Source: Papaver somniferum
Lineage: Eukaryota > Streptophyta > Magnoliopsida > Ranunculales > Papaveraceae
Assembly: GCF_003573695.1 (NCBI RefSeq)
Contig: NC_039360.1
Coordinates: 123,218,336 to 123,282,335, forward strand
Reading direction: 5' to 3'
Length of the DNA: 64,000 bases
Part shown: positions 38,381 to 50,830 of the stretch, in pieces
How the letters are laid out: each line of letters opens with the position of its first letter
How positions within the stretch are numbered: position 1 is the first letter of the stretch
Notes under the pieces: model-generated
The model's input: the letters and a program-made list of their open reading frames with translations, nothing else
Told to the model about the DNA's origin: nothing
Databases searched by the model: none
Translations under genes and position numbers: made by a program

Positions 38381-40750
38381 TGAAAAAGTAGGGGTCTAAC
38401 AACCACACCCAATATTTCGCTTAGCAATTTGTATGGACAAACTCCAATATACTTTTAAGAGAATCAACTAGACAGTCAGACTCTATCTTAATGAAAGTAT
38501 ATCAAAGAGTTATATCTCACTTTCTCGATTCAATACTTACTCAAGCAAATAGAAATCTGCGAGTCCAATTGAATACAAGAGAAATCACTTGAACGGTACC
38601 AAAGACCAATGCTCAAGGATCAATCAATTTCAATCAAAAACCAAAGGTTGGATTTCTCAATTGATCGATTCAACGCACAACCTGTGATATTTCAATTATA
38701 TAACAAAATATAACGCGAAAAAGAAATAACATGGACACCAGAAGTTTTGTTAACGAGGTAACCGCAAATGCAAAAAATCCCGGGACCTAGTCCGGATTGA
38801 ACACACACTTTATTAAGCCGCTACAGACACTAGCCTACTACAAACTAACTTCGGTCTGGACTGTAGTTGAACCCCAATCAATCTCACATCGATCCAAGGT
38901 ACAGTTGCTCTCATTACGTCTCTGATCCCAGCACGATACTACGCACTTGATTCCCTTAGCTGAACTCACCCACAACTAAGAGTTTCTATGACCCAAAGTA
39001 GAAAACTTTAATTAACAAATATGTATCACACAGAAAAGTCTACGGTAATAGATCAATCTGTCTCCCACAGAAATACCTATAAGTTTTTGTTCCGTCTTTT
39101 GATAAATCAAGGTGAACAGGAACCAATTGATAACCCGAACTTATATTCCCGAAGAACAACCTAGAATTATCAATCACCTCACAATAATCTTAATCAACTA
39201 GCGAAACAAGACATTGTGGAATCACAAACGATGAGATGAAGGTGTTTGTGACTACTTTTCTATATTGCCTATCGGAGAAACTAATCTCAAGCCAATCTTA
39301 CGATTGTACTCAAATACAATAGAAACAACAAGATCAAATCGCGCAACTGTAAAGAAAATAGTTGGGTGTAGCTTCACAATCCCAATGAAGTCTTTAAGTC
39401 GTTAACCTACAGGGTCTCGATAGAAACCTAAGGTTAAAGGAGAATCAACTCTAGCTAATACAACTAGTATCACACAGGAGGTGTGGGGATTAGGTTTCCC
39501 AGTTGCTAGAGTTCTCCTTTATATAGTCTTTCAAATCAGGGTTTGCAATCAATGTTAGCTTAGTAACAAAGCAATCAATATTCATCGTTACATGAAAACC
39601 TGATTAGATTCAAGCTAATATCTTTCAACTGTTAGATCGAACTTAGTTTGTTACACACAAATGAAATGCACTTTTATTTAGGTTTGTGTAACCGTACCCA
39701 CACATGTACATTTAGTTGGTTCAACAGTAATTAACCAAATGGTTAGCCATATGAGCATTTTCATATCAACCATATTCATCTTAACCATAACTAGTTCAAA
39801 TGACTCAAGATAACTAGTTAGAGAGTTGTTCAATTGCTTAGATCTCATAGAAGAATCTAAGACACAATCGAAGCAAAAAAATTTGATTCACTCGAATCAA
39901 TTCATGAACTTTATAGCCACGGTTTGCAAGTATGCATTCCTTAGTTCATATAAGTTTAAGTTCATGAATAATCGTTTTTAGAAACTAACCCACTTAAGTA
40001 CGCATACTGGTACGCGGACTTAAGTACCCGGAATAAGTTTGTTTTCAGTTCACAAACTCCAGCAAAAATTCACGGGATGTGAACTTCCGACAGTGCACGT
40101 ACTGGTACGCGGACTTCAGTTCCAGTTTTCCTGAGCAACAAAGTACGCCTACTTTGGTTCAAGGAATAAGGATTTACACACGTATGAGTTATCGCACAAT
40201 GTTTATATCCTTTCAAGGTTATATTCTAAACTCTCATTTTAATCATTGAAACATTCTTAGAGGACGTTATATAGTTGTTGTTCACAAGCTATTTTTCGTC
40301 AAAGCGATTTTCAAGTAATTGAAACTAATATGACTTTCTTCACTAGTAAAGATGAACTTGGCCAAAGCGAAAGCTTACCAACACATATTTCGAGAAATAG
40401 ATAAGCGAGATAAACTCGGCTCGAAATATAAAATGTGTATAATCATAGTCTATATAGCAATATGATTTTTGTATCAAGATAGGAGATAGAGGAGATAGAC
40501 TTTTGAGTGATAGATAAGTTCAAGTCTCCACATACCTTTTAGTCGATGAAGTTCCACAAGTTCCTTGAGTAGTTCTTCGTCTTTGTATGATGATCGCCAT
40601 GGAGTCTAGAGCTCAACTACACTTTATATCCTAGTCCGAGACTTAGCTAATAGTAGACTAGAAATCAATACTTATAGTTTTGATCACTAATATTGACAAA
40701 CATGCTTGAGATAGCAACGCATGCTAGTTCGACCGAGCAGTGCTCTAACA
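38381..40750 (-). repeat. LTR of nested element (3' LTR)
   Basis: Minus orientation, 2370 bp, TGTTAGAGCACTGCTCGG to CTTTTTCA read on the minus strand. It is the same family as the solo LTR and copy 1. Confidence 0.85.
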
Positions 40751-43040
40751 ATCTCCCCCTTTGTAAATTTTAGTGACAAAACTATCAATACATATGGAAT
40801 ACAAAATAAATAAATAAACTTTTGTAGTTTCTCTTCCACATTCATGATCTCATTGGTTCTTCAACATTACTCGAAATCTTCGTCACTTCCAAGTACTCCA
40901 ATGATTCCAAAGGTTGTAAGTTTAGCATCATCGTTGTTGAAAATCCGTAGCTATAACAATGAGAAAACAAGAGTTCTCAATTATTGTTGCACAGTCATAG
41001 TATTATTGCACAACATCAAAGTTCAATTGTATCACAACTTCGACAACAATGGTGATATGTATCACCCCCCTTAGTCAATACTCCATCTCACATGGAAACC
41101 ACTTCCCCTTACATAATGATCCCAAAACCATATGTATTTGTAGTGTGAACTACACATTAATTCTCCCCCTTTTTGTCAATAAAATTGGCAAAGGTACGAA
41201 AACTAGTGGGATCCTAATGAAATTTCCATAGAGACATTTCATGACCAAAAGAAAGCACACATCAACTTTTTAGATGCCATCATATAGCCGAAGCTAAATG
41301 CATTCATCAAGGAGTTTATAAAGATACAAGATAACCCTATAGTATTCCACAGCCGCACTCCCCACAAAGATTTGACAATTAAGTACAAGTTCAATTAAGA
41401 ACTCTCCCCCATAAATGTCATTCCCGAAAGAACAACAAGAGCGACCTTACTTTCACAAGAAAAGAAGGATTTCTTTGGACATAAAAAATCACATACGAAT
41501 ATGAATTTAAATCCAAAATACTCAATTAAATTAACCACAAGAAAACCCATGATTAATTTAATTGAAAATGCTCAACATTAGAGAACTTATGGAGCCGCAC
41601 AATATATACATAAACATATGGATCAGGGAAGATCAATTCTGCGGAATAGACAAGGATTCATTCTATTTTCCATCACTATTTGCACAATACAATAGACATA
41701 ATCCTCGTAAACAAAAGTTCATCATATCTTCCATCAATATTTGCATAATGACATACAATAGGCTTACCTTTTGTAATGTCAAAAGTTCATTCATTCTTTT
41801 ATCAATACTTGCATATCAACATGAAAGACTTAACTTTTGACAAATTATGGGACAATCATAGTTCACGGACGTAAACACACATATCCGATAACAATTTGCA
41901 ATATATAAAACCATAAAGATTAATACTGCAAAAATTAACCATTGTCCTTAGAAGGTAGAATCAATCTTTTTCGCACGGATTTACACCAAGAATAGCTACC
42001 AAAGGCGTATAAAAATATTTTCTTAACAGGTAAGAACATACAAAGTCATTAACAACCATGCACCATAGTTCACATAAGATGGTTGTGAACATTCAAGAAT
42101 CCCATAAAAATGCGTGCTACTGCCCATTCTTGAACTTCCTTCTTTGTGATTCACCAACAACATTCTTGTAAAGCTGAAAAAGAGCTTAGAAGAGAGGTAC
42201 TCCAAGAATCCAAGTGCCCAAGTCCAAGAGAAATGGAACAAGTGCGACGAAACGGAGCAAAATACTCAAAAACAAGATACAGGACAAGAACCATTCTTAA
42301 ATCACCCAAATTCAGGAATTCTCATCTCTATTTTGAAGAGAAATCAAATAGGAAGAGAATGCAAAAAAAATGAGGTCATTCCGAGTTCGGATGAAGAAGT
42401 TACGCCCAAGACAAGTTTACCGAATATCGACGTTAAGTATGCATACCGGTTTGCAAACGAATTTTCATGACCTGGGGAAGTATGCAAACGGGTATGCGTA
42501 CTTAAACCCCTGGATTTTGATATTAAATGATGTTATACATACCTGGTAGGTGTACCATGAAGACCAAACATCCCGAACTACTATTTTCAAACCTAAATAT
42601 TTAAGAACCTTTTTAGAAGAATCCAGTCGAATTCTACAGCCTTACCGAACATAATCTGTGTGCCCCAATTCTCGTGCTTCCCTAACCGTATACATAGCAG
42701 GGCATTCCTTGGTGAGGATGCACTCACAACACAATCAAGTTGTGTTGGGGTGAACAATGTCTTCCTCACCACAAGTGACCTTTGGATTATCATAAAAAAG
42801 ATCGTTTTTAGAACCTTTCATATCCAATTCCACTTTTCAAAAAAACTTGTTCAGTTCCAACATCATGGATACTGCCTTCTCCATAGTCATGGAATTTTCT
42901 GGAAGATCATTCCTTTTCAAACTCAAAGCATCATTGGATTTCTTTGGTACCCACTTCTGAGTGCGTTTAGAAACAACCAGAACCTTCTTCCCATTACTCT
43001 CTTCAAGATTTCTCGGAAGAGAATTGGATTGACTATTCTT
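40751..43040 (-). other. Nested element, 3' interior without recognised domains
   Basis: It contains the purine-rich tail blocks (AAAAAGGGGGAGAATTA near 41155-41175 in reverse) and scattered short frames. A 66-codon minus frame at 42593-42793 (KTLFTPTQLDCVVSASSPRN ...) is not recognised. Confidence 0.5.
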
Positions 43041-44227
43041 TTACAAGTTAATCTTTCTCCAATTTGGAGCATCGGATCTTGTCTTAGTCTTTACGAAGTT
43101 ATCCTTTTGATAACCATTACGATTGTGAAAAGGATTCGTATGACGTTTATAGGCAAATCTAGATTTATCACAACACTGATTCCGTTGCCTAAAGGTTGGA
43201 CAATTACAACCTATAACGTTAATGGGATTAGTCTTAACATATGATCTTGGTTTCACAACTTCTTGTGATGCCCAAACAATAACATCATGAAGTTTTTCAT
43301 TCCTTATACGAAAACGACATCTCCTTTCCAGGTGACCTTTATTTCCGCAATAGTGGCAAACATAATGAATGTTCTTACCTTGATCCGTGTGTGCTAACTT
43401 TGGAGGTTGATATACTTTGGTCTTTCGAACCTTAACCGTCGGTAAAGGTATTTCACTTTTGCCATCAGTGAATTTTTTTTGTTGAGAAGATTCACTAGTC
43501 TTGACAAATTTTACCTCTTTGCTAATACTTGGGGCATACATTCCCTTATAGCCCAATTCTCGTGTATCACAATGATTTTTACTTGCTCCTAGCATAGTGG
43601 TTAATTTGCTTGAATAAGTATTGAACTTTTTCAAGTCATCTTCTAACATTTGATTTTATCAAGAGCAGCAGCTAAATCAGCCTCAAGGTGTTTTTCTCGA
43701 GCGAGATAAGCGCTTTCTCTGTCATCAAAACTTGCTTGCTGAGATTTAATCCTTGCTTCAGTTTCTGTAAGTTTTTTTTCCAACAAGAAGTACTTTTGAT
43801 AAAGATTATCACATTCAAGTGACTTCATACGTAGGTCTTCCTCAGAATCCTTGAGGATCGATTCGTTAGAACGATTCGAAACATAAATACATGCGTAACA
43901 TCTTCTCAATTTTTCGTTTGTACGACATACATTAGTCAGAAAAGGTGTGATATGAGAAGTTGTCATCTTTTTATTTTCCAACGAATATAAAAGCTTAACA
44001 TACTATGAGACTTCCTCATCAACATCTCTATCAATATCTGAATCACCTTCATCAGAAAGTTCATCCAACTGTGCTTCTAGGTGTGTTTCCCAGACTTCAA
44101 CAGATTCTACATTAAGAGAATGTTTAGATACTGACCTAGGTGTGACGGTTCTCTCAGGTGAATCCAAGCTTTGAAAATCATCTAATAATTTATGAACTGG
44201 TACGTTATTAGAGATAGACTCGTCCAT
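43041..44227 (-). pseudogene. Gag-like frames of the nested element with CCHC zinc knuckle
   Basis: Three overlapping open stretches: 44227-44003 (acidic N-terminal, ends VDEEVS), 43981-43643 (coiled coil: LLEKKLTETEARIKSQQ, LEADLAAALDKIK) and 43649-43041. The last contains CHYCGNKGHLERRC, a CCHC knuckle as in copia Gag, then a basic tail. The first two share a frame separated by a TAG; the third needs a one-base shift near 43645. Function would be particle assembly and RNA binding. Confidence 0.7.
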
Positions 44228-44294
44228 AAAAAACAGATTTCTACAAACACAGACTTATAAGGTCTTTAACGTGTTTGCCTGCTCTGTTACCAAT

Positions 44295-46661
44295 TGCAAA
44301 AGCGGGGGTCTAACAACCACACCCAATATTTCGCTTAGCAATCTGTATGTACAAACTCCAATATACTTTTAAGAGAATCAACTGGACAATCAGACTCAAT
44401 CATAATGAAAGTATATCAAAGAGTTATATCTCACTTTCTCGATTCAATACTTACTCAAGCAAATAGAAATCTGCGAGTCTAATTGAATACAAAAGAAATC
44501 ACTTAAACGGTACCAAAGACCAATGTTCAAGGATCAATCAATTTCAATCAACAACCAAAGGTTGGATTTCCCAATTGATCGATTCAACGCACAACCTCTG
44601 ATATTTCAATTATATCACAAAATATCATGCGGAAAAGAAATAACACAGACACCAGAAGTTTTGTTAACGAGGAAACAACAAATGCAGAAAAACCCCGGGA
44701 CCTAGTCCAGATTGAACACACACTGTATTAAGCCGCTACAGACATTAGCCTACTACAAATTAACTTCGGTCTGGAATGTAGTTGAACCCCAATAAATCTC
44801 ACATTGATCCAAGGTACAGTTGCGCTCCTTACGTCTCTGATCCCAGAAGGATACTACACACTTGATTCCCTTAGCTGATCTCACCCACAACTAAGAGTTG
44901 CTACGACCCAAAGTCGAAGACTTTAATAAACAAATCTGTATCACGCCGAAAAGTATACGGTAATAGATAAATCTGTCTCCCACAGAAATACCTACAAGTT
45001 TTTGTTCCGTCTTTTTATAAATTGAGGTGAACAAGAACCAATTGATAACCCAGACTTATATTCCTGAAGAACAACCTAGAATTATCAATCACCTCACAAT
45101 AATCTTAATCGACTAGCGAAACAAGATATTGTGGAATCACAAACGATGAGACGAAGGTGTTTGTGACTACTTTTCTATCTTCCCTATCGGAGAAATTAAT
45201 CTCAATCCAATCTTACGATTGTACTCAAATACGATAGAAACAACAAGATCAGATCACGCAACTACAAAGAAAATAGTTGGGCCTGACTTCACGATCTCAA
45301 TGAAGTCTTAAAGTCGTTAACCTACAGGGCCTCGATAGAAACCTAAGGTTAAAGGAGAACCGACTCTAGCTAATACAACTAGTATCACACAAGAGGTGTG
45401 GGGATTAGGTTTCCCAGTTGCTAGAGTTCTCCTTTATATAGTCTTCAAATCAGGGTTTGCAATCAATGTTACCTTGGTAACAAAGCAATCAATATTCACC
45501 GTTAGATGAAAACCTGATTAGATTCAAGCTAATATCTTTCAACTGTTAGATCGAACTTAGCTTGTTACACACAAATGAAATGCACTTTTATTTAGGTTTG
45601 TGTAACCGTACCCACACATGTACATTTAGTTGGTTCAACAGTAGTTAACCAAATGGTTAGCCATATGAGCACCTTCATATCAACCATATTCATCTTAACC
45701 ATAACTAGTTCAAATGACTCAAGATAACTAGTTAGAGAGTTGTTCAATTGCTTAGATCTCATATAAGTATATAAGACACAATCGAAGCAAAAAAGATTTG
45801 GTTCACTCTAACCAGTTTATGAACTTTATAGCCACGGTTTGCAAGTATGCCTTAGTTTATATAAGTTTAAGTTCACGAATAATCGTTTTTAGAAACTAAC
45901 CCACTTAAGTACGCATACTGGTACGCGGACTTACGTACCCGGAATAAGTTTGTTTTCAGTTCACAAACTCCAGCAGAAATTCACAGGATGTGAACTTCTG
46001 ACAATGCGCGTACTGGTACGCGTACTTCAGTTCCGGTTTTCCTGAGCAACAAAGTACGCATACTTTGGTCCAAGGAATAAGGACTTACACACGTATGAGT
46101 TATCACACAATGTTCATATCATTTCAAGGTTATATTCTAAACTCTCATTTCAATCATTGACATATTCTTAGAGGACGTTATATAGTTGTTGTTCACAAGC
46201 TATTTTTCGTCAAAGCGATTTTCAAGTAATTGAAACTAATATGACTTTCGTTACTAGTAAAGATGAACTTGGCCAAAGCGAAAGCTTACCAACACATATT
46301 TCGATAAATAGATAAGCGAGATAAACTCGGCCCGAAATAGCAAATATGTATAATCATAGTCTATATAGCAATACGACTTTTGTCTCAAGATAGGAGATAG
46401 AGTAGATAGACTTTTGAGTGATAGATAAGTTCAAGTCTCCACATACCTTTTAGTCGATGAAGTTCCACAAGTTCCTTGAGTAGTTCTTCGTCTTTGTATG
46501 ATGATCGCCATGGAGTCTAGAGCTCAACTACACTTTCTATCCTAGTCCGAGACTTAGCTAACAATAGACTAGAAATCAAGACTTATAGTTTTGATCACTA
46601 ATATTGACAAACATGCTTGAGATAGCAACGCATGCGAGTTCGACCGAGCAGTGCTCTAACA
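44295..46661 (-). repeat. LTR of nested element (5' LTR)
   Basis: 2367 bp in minus orientation, directly outside the PBS. Its outer end GTGCTCTAACA abuts the target duplication GTATA. Confidence 0.85.
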
Positions 46662-48804
46662 GTATACTTCTATGAGAATATAAACAATTTAACAACTCTC
46701 TAACTAATTTCATTTGAGTCATTTCAATTAGTTATAATAAAGATGAATCAGGTTGATATGAAAGTGCTCATATGGCCAACCTTTGGTTAACTATTGTTGA
46801 ACCAACTAAGTGTACACGTTTATGTACAGTTTCCTTTATCCAAATGACGGTACATTTAATTTGTGTATAACAAGCTAAGTTCGATCTAACGGTTGAAAGA
46901 TATTAACTTGAATCTAATCAGGTTTTCATCTAATGGTGAATATTGAATGCTTTGTTACCAGGGTAACATTGATTGCAAACACTGATTTGAAGACTATATA
47001 AAGGAGAACTCTAGCAACTGGGAAACCTAATCCCCACACCTCATGTGTGATACTAGTTGCGACTAGAGTCGATTCTCCTTTAACCTTAGGTTTTTCATGA
47101 AACCCTGTAGGTTAACGACATAAAGACTTCATTGGGATTGTGAAGCCAGACCCAACTATTTTATCTGCAGTTGTGTGTTCTTGGTGTTTTCTATCGTGAT
47201 TGAGTACCATCTTCTTTAAGATTTGCTCAAGATTTATTCTCCAATAGGCAAGATTGAAAAGTAGTCACAAACATCTGCGTATCATCGTTTGTGATTACAC
47301 AATTTCTTGTTTCGTTAATCGATTAATATTATTGTGAGGTGATTGATAATACTAGGCTGTTCTTCGGGAATATACGTCTGGTTTATCAATTAGTTCATGT
47401 TCACCTTGATTTATCAAAAGACGGAACAAAACTCATAGGTTTATCTTTGGGAGACAAATTTATCTATTCTATAGACTTTTTTGTGTGATACACATTTATT
47501 TATCAAGTCTTCGACTTCGGGTCGTAGAAACTCTTAGTTGTGGGTGAGATCAGCTAAGGGAATCAAATGCGTAGAGTCCTGTCGGGGTTCAGAGACGTAA
47601 GGAGCGCAACTGTACCTTGATCAATGTGAGATTCATTAGGGCTCAACTACATTCCAGTCTGAAGTTAACTTGGAGTAGGCTAGTGTTTGTAGCAGCTTAA
47701 TACAGTGTGGTGTTCAAATTTGGACTAGGTCGTTTTTCTGCATTTGCGGTTTCCTCGTTAACAAAACTTCTGGTGTCTTTGTTATTTCTTTTTCGATTAT
47801 ATTTTCTTATATAATAGAAATATCACAGGTTGTGCGTTGAATCGATCAATTGGTAAATCCAACCTTTGGTTGTTGATTGAAATTGATTGATCCTTGAACA
47901 TTGGTCTTTGGTACCGTTCAAGTTATTTCTCTCATATTCGGGCTCGCAAATTCCTATTTGTTTGATTGCGGATTGAATTGAGAAATTGAGATACAACTCT
48001 TGGATATATTTTTCTTGAGATTGAGTCTGACTGTCTAGTTGATTCTCTCGAAAGTATATTGGAGTTTGTCCATACAGATTGCTGAGTGAAGTATTGGGTG
48101 TGGTTGTTAGACCCCCGCTTTTTCAGTTACTACAACATTATATAGTGTGGGTCAGCTAATGAGGGAACTGGTAGACTACCGCAGTGGATACATGTACTTG
48201 ACTTCTCAGGAGGGCTATCTACTTGCGACATCTATAAATGCCCCACTTTTGAGGAATTTGTGTAGGATCGAGCAAGAGAGAGGAGAGCACAACGCTGAAG
48301 CACAAAACAACTACATTGATAATCAAATTCGGTGTACAATTTCTCATGGCTCAACAACCTATTTATAGTCTCACAAACTTGACTATCACTCAAACGACTT
48401 TCCTAACTATAGATGATGGATTTTCGACAAGGGCTAAAATCGTAAACTCATAATTATACGAAGCTATGATCCAGCAATCATACATGAGTATTGAGACATG
48501 GGTCTCTCATCGAATTCTCAACGGAGAGTACTTTCTCTCAGAGTACATGTAGATATATAGACTCACGACTGGACAACGACATATCTCATGAATACTGAAC
48601 ACTTTCAGTGATTATTTCTATATAGTATCACGAGATGGACGGCTCCTAGACAGCTTGCTAGAGCGATAACGTCTTCAGGAACAAACAACGAGTTTACCCT
48701 GACTATATAAAGGATATGACTTACCTACAAGCTCATATCGGGATAATTAATTCTCCTAGACAGCTTGCTTTGCTAGTATAGAGCCACAAATTTAATTCTT
48801 CCTA

Positions 48805-49215
48805 ATTACAATTGCTCCTATTCCATGGTCGAATCCACGACTAGTCCCATGGAATGGCAATAACAATTGCTCCTGTTCCATGGTCGAATCCACAACTGGT
48901 CCCATGGAATGACAATAACAATTTCTCCTATTCCATGGTCGAATCTGCGACTGGTCCCACGGAATGGCAATAAACAATTGTTCTGATTTTATGATCGAAT
49001 CCACGGCTTGATCTCATAGAATAGCAATAACTATACTATCTCATTACTCTGATTTCATGATCGAATCCACAACTGGTCTCATAAATGGTAATAGATAAAT
49101 TTTAATTACTCCGATTCTATGGTCGAATCTACGATCCCATGGAATGGTAATGCTCACTTTATTATTCTGAATTCGTAGTCGAATCCTCAGCTGATCCTAT
49201 GAATTAATAATAAAC
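48805..49215. repeat. Palindromic minisatellite
   Basis: About seven units of 52-60 bp. Each has an inverted repeat in its best copies: TTCCATGG, then an 18-base TCGAATCCAC-type loop, then CCATGGAA. Later units are degraded. Located in the LARD-like element. Confidence 0.8.
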
Positions 49216-49439
49216 ATCTTATTACTCAGTTTTGTGAATTATTCTCCACTGAATTCCACAATTATTAATAAATAATCAACAACCGGGCGTCTAAGCTACC
49301 TCTAAGTAAGCCCCGATTCAAATGGTGAAAGTGTATTCAACGACGATACACTAACAGTCACCGCACGAATGAGTATATCAAAATACAACGAAACGATGAA
49401 CCTATGCAAAATAGGGAAGAAAATAATAAATAATTAAAA

Positions 49440-49891
49440 ATATTGACCAAGGTGTTGGGAACACGGACACACGACCGACCGTGCCGTGGTCAGTTCCACG
49501 CCAGTTTTATATTTTTAATACATTTTTATTATTTTCCATGATTTAATGAAAATTCTCTCATTTGGTCAAATCTCCTTCGTCTCGAGGAAGCTCCTCGGTT
49601 TCATGGTTCTTCCATAAATCCATAACAAATAATATAAAATTAAGGAAATGAGTGTGGGGCGTGACCATTGGCCAACCGGCCATGCCTTGGTCCCAACCGT
49701 TCCCACACCCCACGGTTTCTTATTATTTTATTATTATTATTATTATTTTATAAAAGGGTCCACGAAGGCTTTTATTATGAATCAAAATCAGTATTACAGG
49801 GGAAGACGGGTAACCTAGCAACAAGCTGGGCACCAACACCTTTTTGAGTAACTATTCCTAGTCTTTGAAAAAGAGAATTGCCTATCTTAAA

Positions 49892-49930
<39 letters not shown>

Positions 49931-50830
49931 AATTTTTTCTATTAATGGGAGAACGATGATTACATGAAACTAGTTGGAAGCCTAACAAGCTAGGTTCCAA
50001 CGACATACTACTACATTAATTGAACAGGTTGCTGTGCTAGCTTACCAGCGGGCCTCATGAGTAACCTTTCCAAGGGGAGCCGAAACGGCGGACTGGGGGG
50101 CGAGATTGTGGCACAAGGGGGGAAAGCTAACAACACCTTCCATGTTAATTCCTGTAATGTTACGCCATCGAAGACTCGAACCTGGGACCTCCTGGAACGC
50201 ATCACCTTTGAAGAACGGGGTTGACCAGCTGAGTTAGGGCCCGTTATTATTATTATTATTATTATTTCTCTAATTTCATGAAAAACTCCTTGATTTCATG
50301 GTATTTTTTGCACAAATCATCATATAATAATAAAATATAATAATGAAAACTTGTGGGACCGGGCCACTAGCCGGCCGACCATGCGCTAGCCGGTCCCACA
50401 CGCCCTTTGCTTTATTATTTTATTATTATTTATCCTATTTTCCTTTGAATTCATCAAATTCCTTGATTTTATGGTATTTCTCTCAAATTAGGAAAAATTC
50501 CCTCAAATCATCAAAAATACCTAAAAATATAAAAAAATTATGAAAAACTCGTGGGACCGGGCCATAGCAGGTCGGCCATGTCTCCATGGTCCCACACGTC
50601 CGTGTTTTTATTATTTTAATATTTTGCTTCCATGAACTCATGAAAACTCCTTCAATTCATGGAAACTCCATAAATTCATCAAATTTCTCAAAATTCATGA
50701 ATTTTTCATAAAATCATTAAAATATTATAAAATTAAGGAAGAGGCACCACGGGACCGTGGTCACGACCGGCCGACCATTCCTTGACCACGGAGGTCCCAC
50801 GCCTCCTCATTCCTTATTTTATAATTATTT
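49440..50830. repeat. GC-rich palindromic repeats of about 200 bp in LARD interior
   Basis: At least five copies of a module with a GTGGGACCGG ... GGCCGACCATG ... GGTCCCAC core (near 49480, 49660, 50350, 50560 and 50750), each followed by a T/A-rich stretch with TTCATGAAAACTCCTT-like words. The core is an imperfect inverted repeat. A SINE interrupts the array. Confidence 0.7.
49925..50243 (-). mobile_element. tRNA-derived SINE
   Basis: On the minus strand it starts GGGCCCTAACTCAGCTGGT (A-box-like, near 50226-50243) and has GGTTCGAGTC (B box, near 50173-50183) about 50 bases later. The 3' end runs into (ATT)n at 49890-49930. Both sides are (TTA)n, so the target duplication is not definable. 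A truncated relative is at about 49745-49880. Confidence 0.7.

Larger units (their letters stand above)
38381..46661 (-). mobile_element. Non-autonomous gag-only LTR element, nested
   Basis: Flanked by GTATA at 38376-38380 and 46662-46666. LTRs: 38381-40750 (2370 bp) and 44295-46661 (2367 bp), with TG/CA ends and about 95 percent identity by eye. PBS: minus strand TGGTAACAGAGC just inside the right LTR (44281-44292), close to the iMet type TGGTATCAGAGC. PPT: minus strand ACAAAGGGGGAGAT at 40751-40764. The 3.5-kb interior has gag-like frames only; no integrase, RT or RNase H motif was found. This matches a TR-GAG-type dependent element. Confidence 0.85.
37397..48125 (+). mobile_element. Copia-like solo LTR in AHK1 pseudogene, split by nested element
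   Basis: The insertion starts TGTTAGAGTACTTCTCGG at 37397 and ends ACCCCCGCTTTTTCA at 48125, flanked by GTTAC at 37392-37396 and 48126-48130. Removing the nested element (38381-46661 plus one copy of its duplication) leaves one LTR of 984 + 1459 bp, about 2443 bp, in plus orientation. There is no internal region, so it is a solo LTR left by recombination between two LTRs. Confidence 0.88.
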
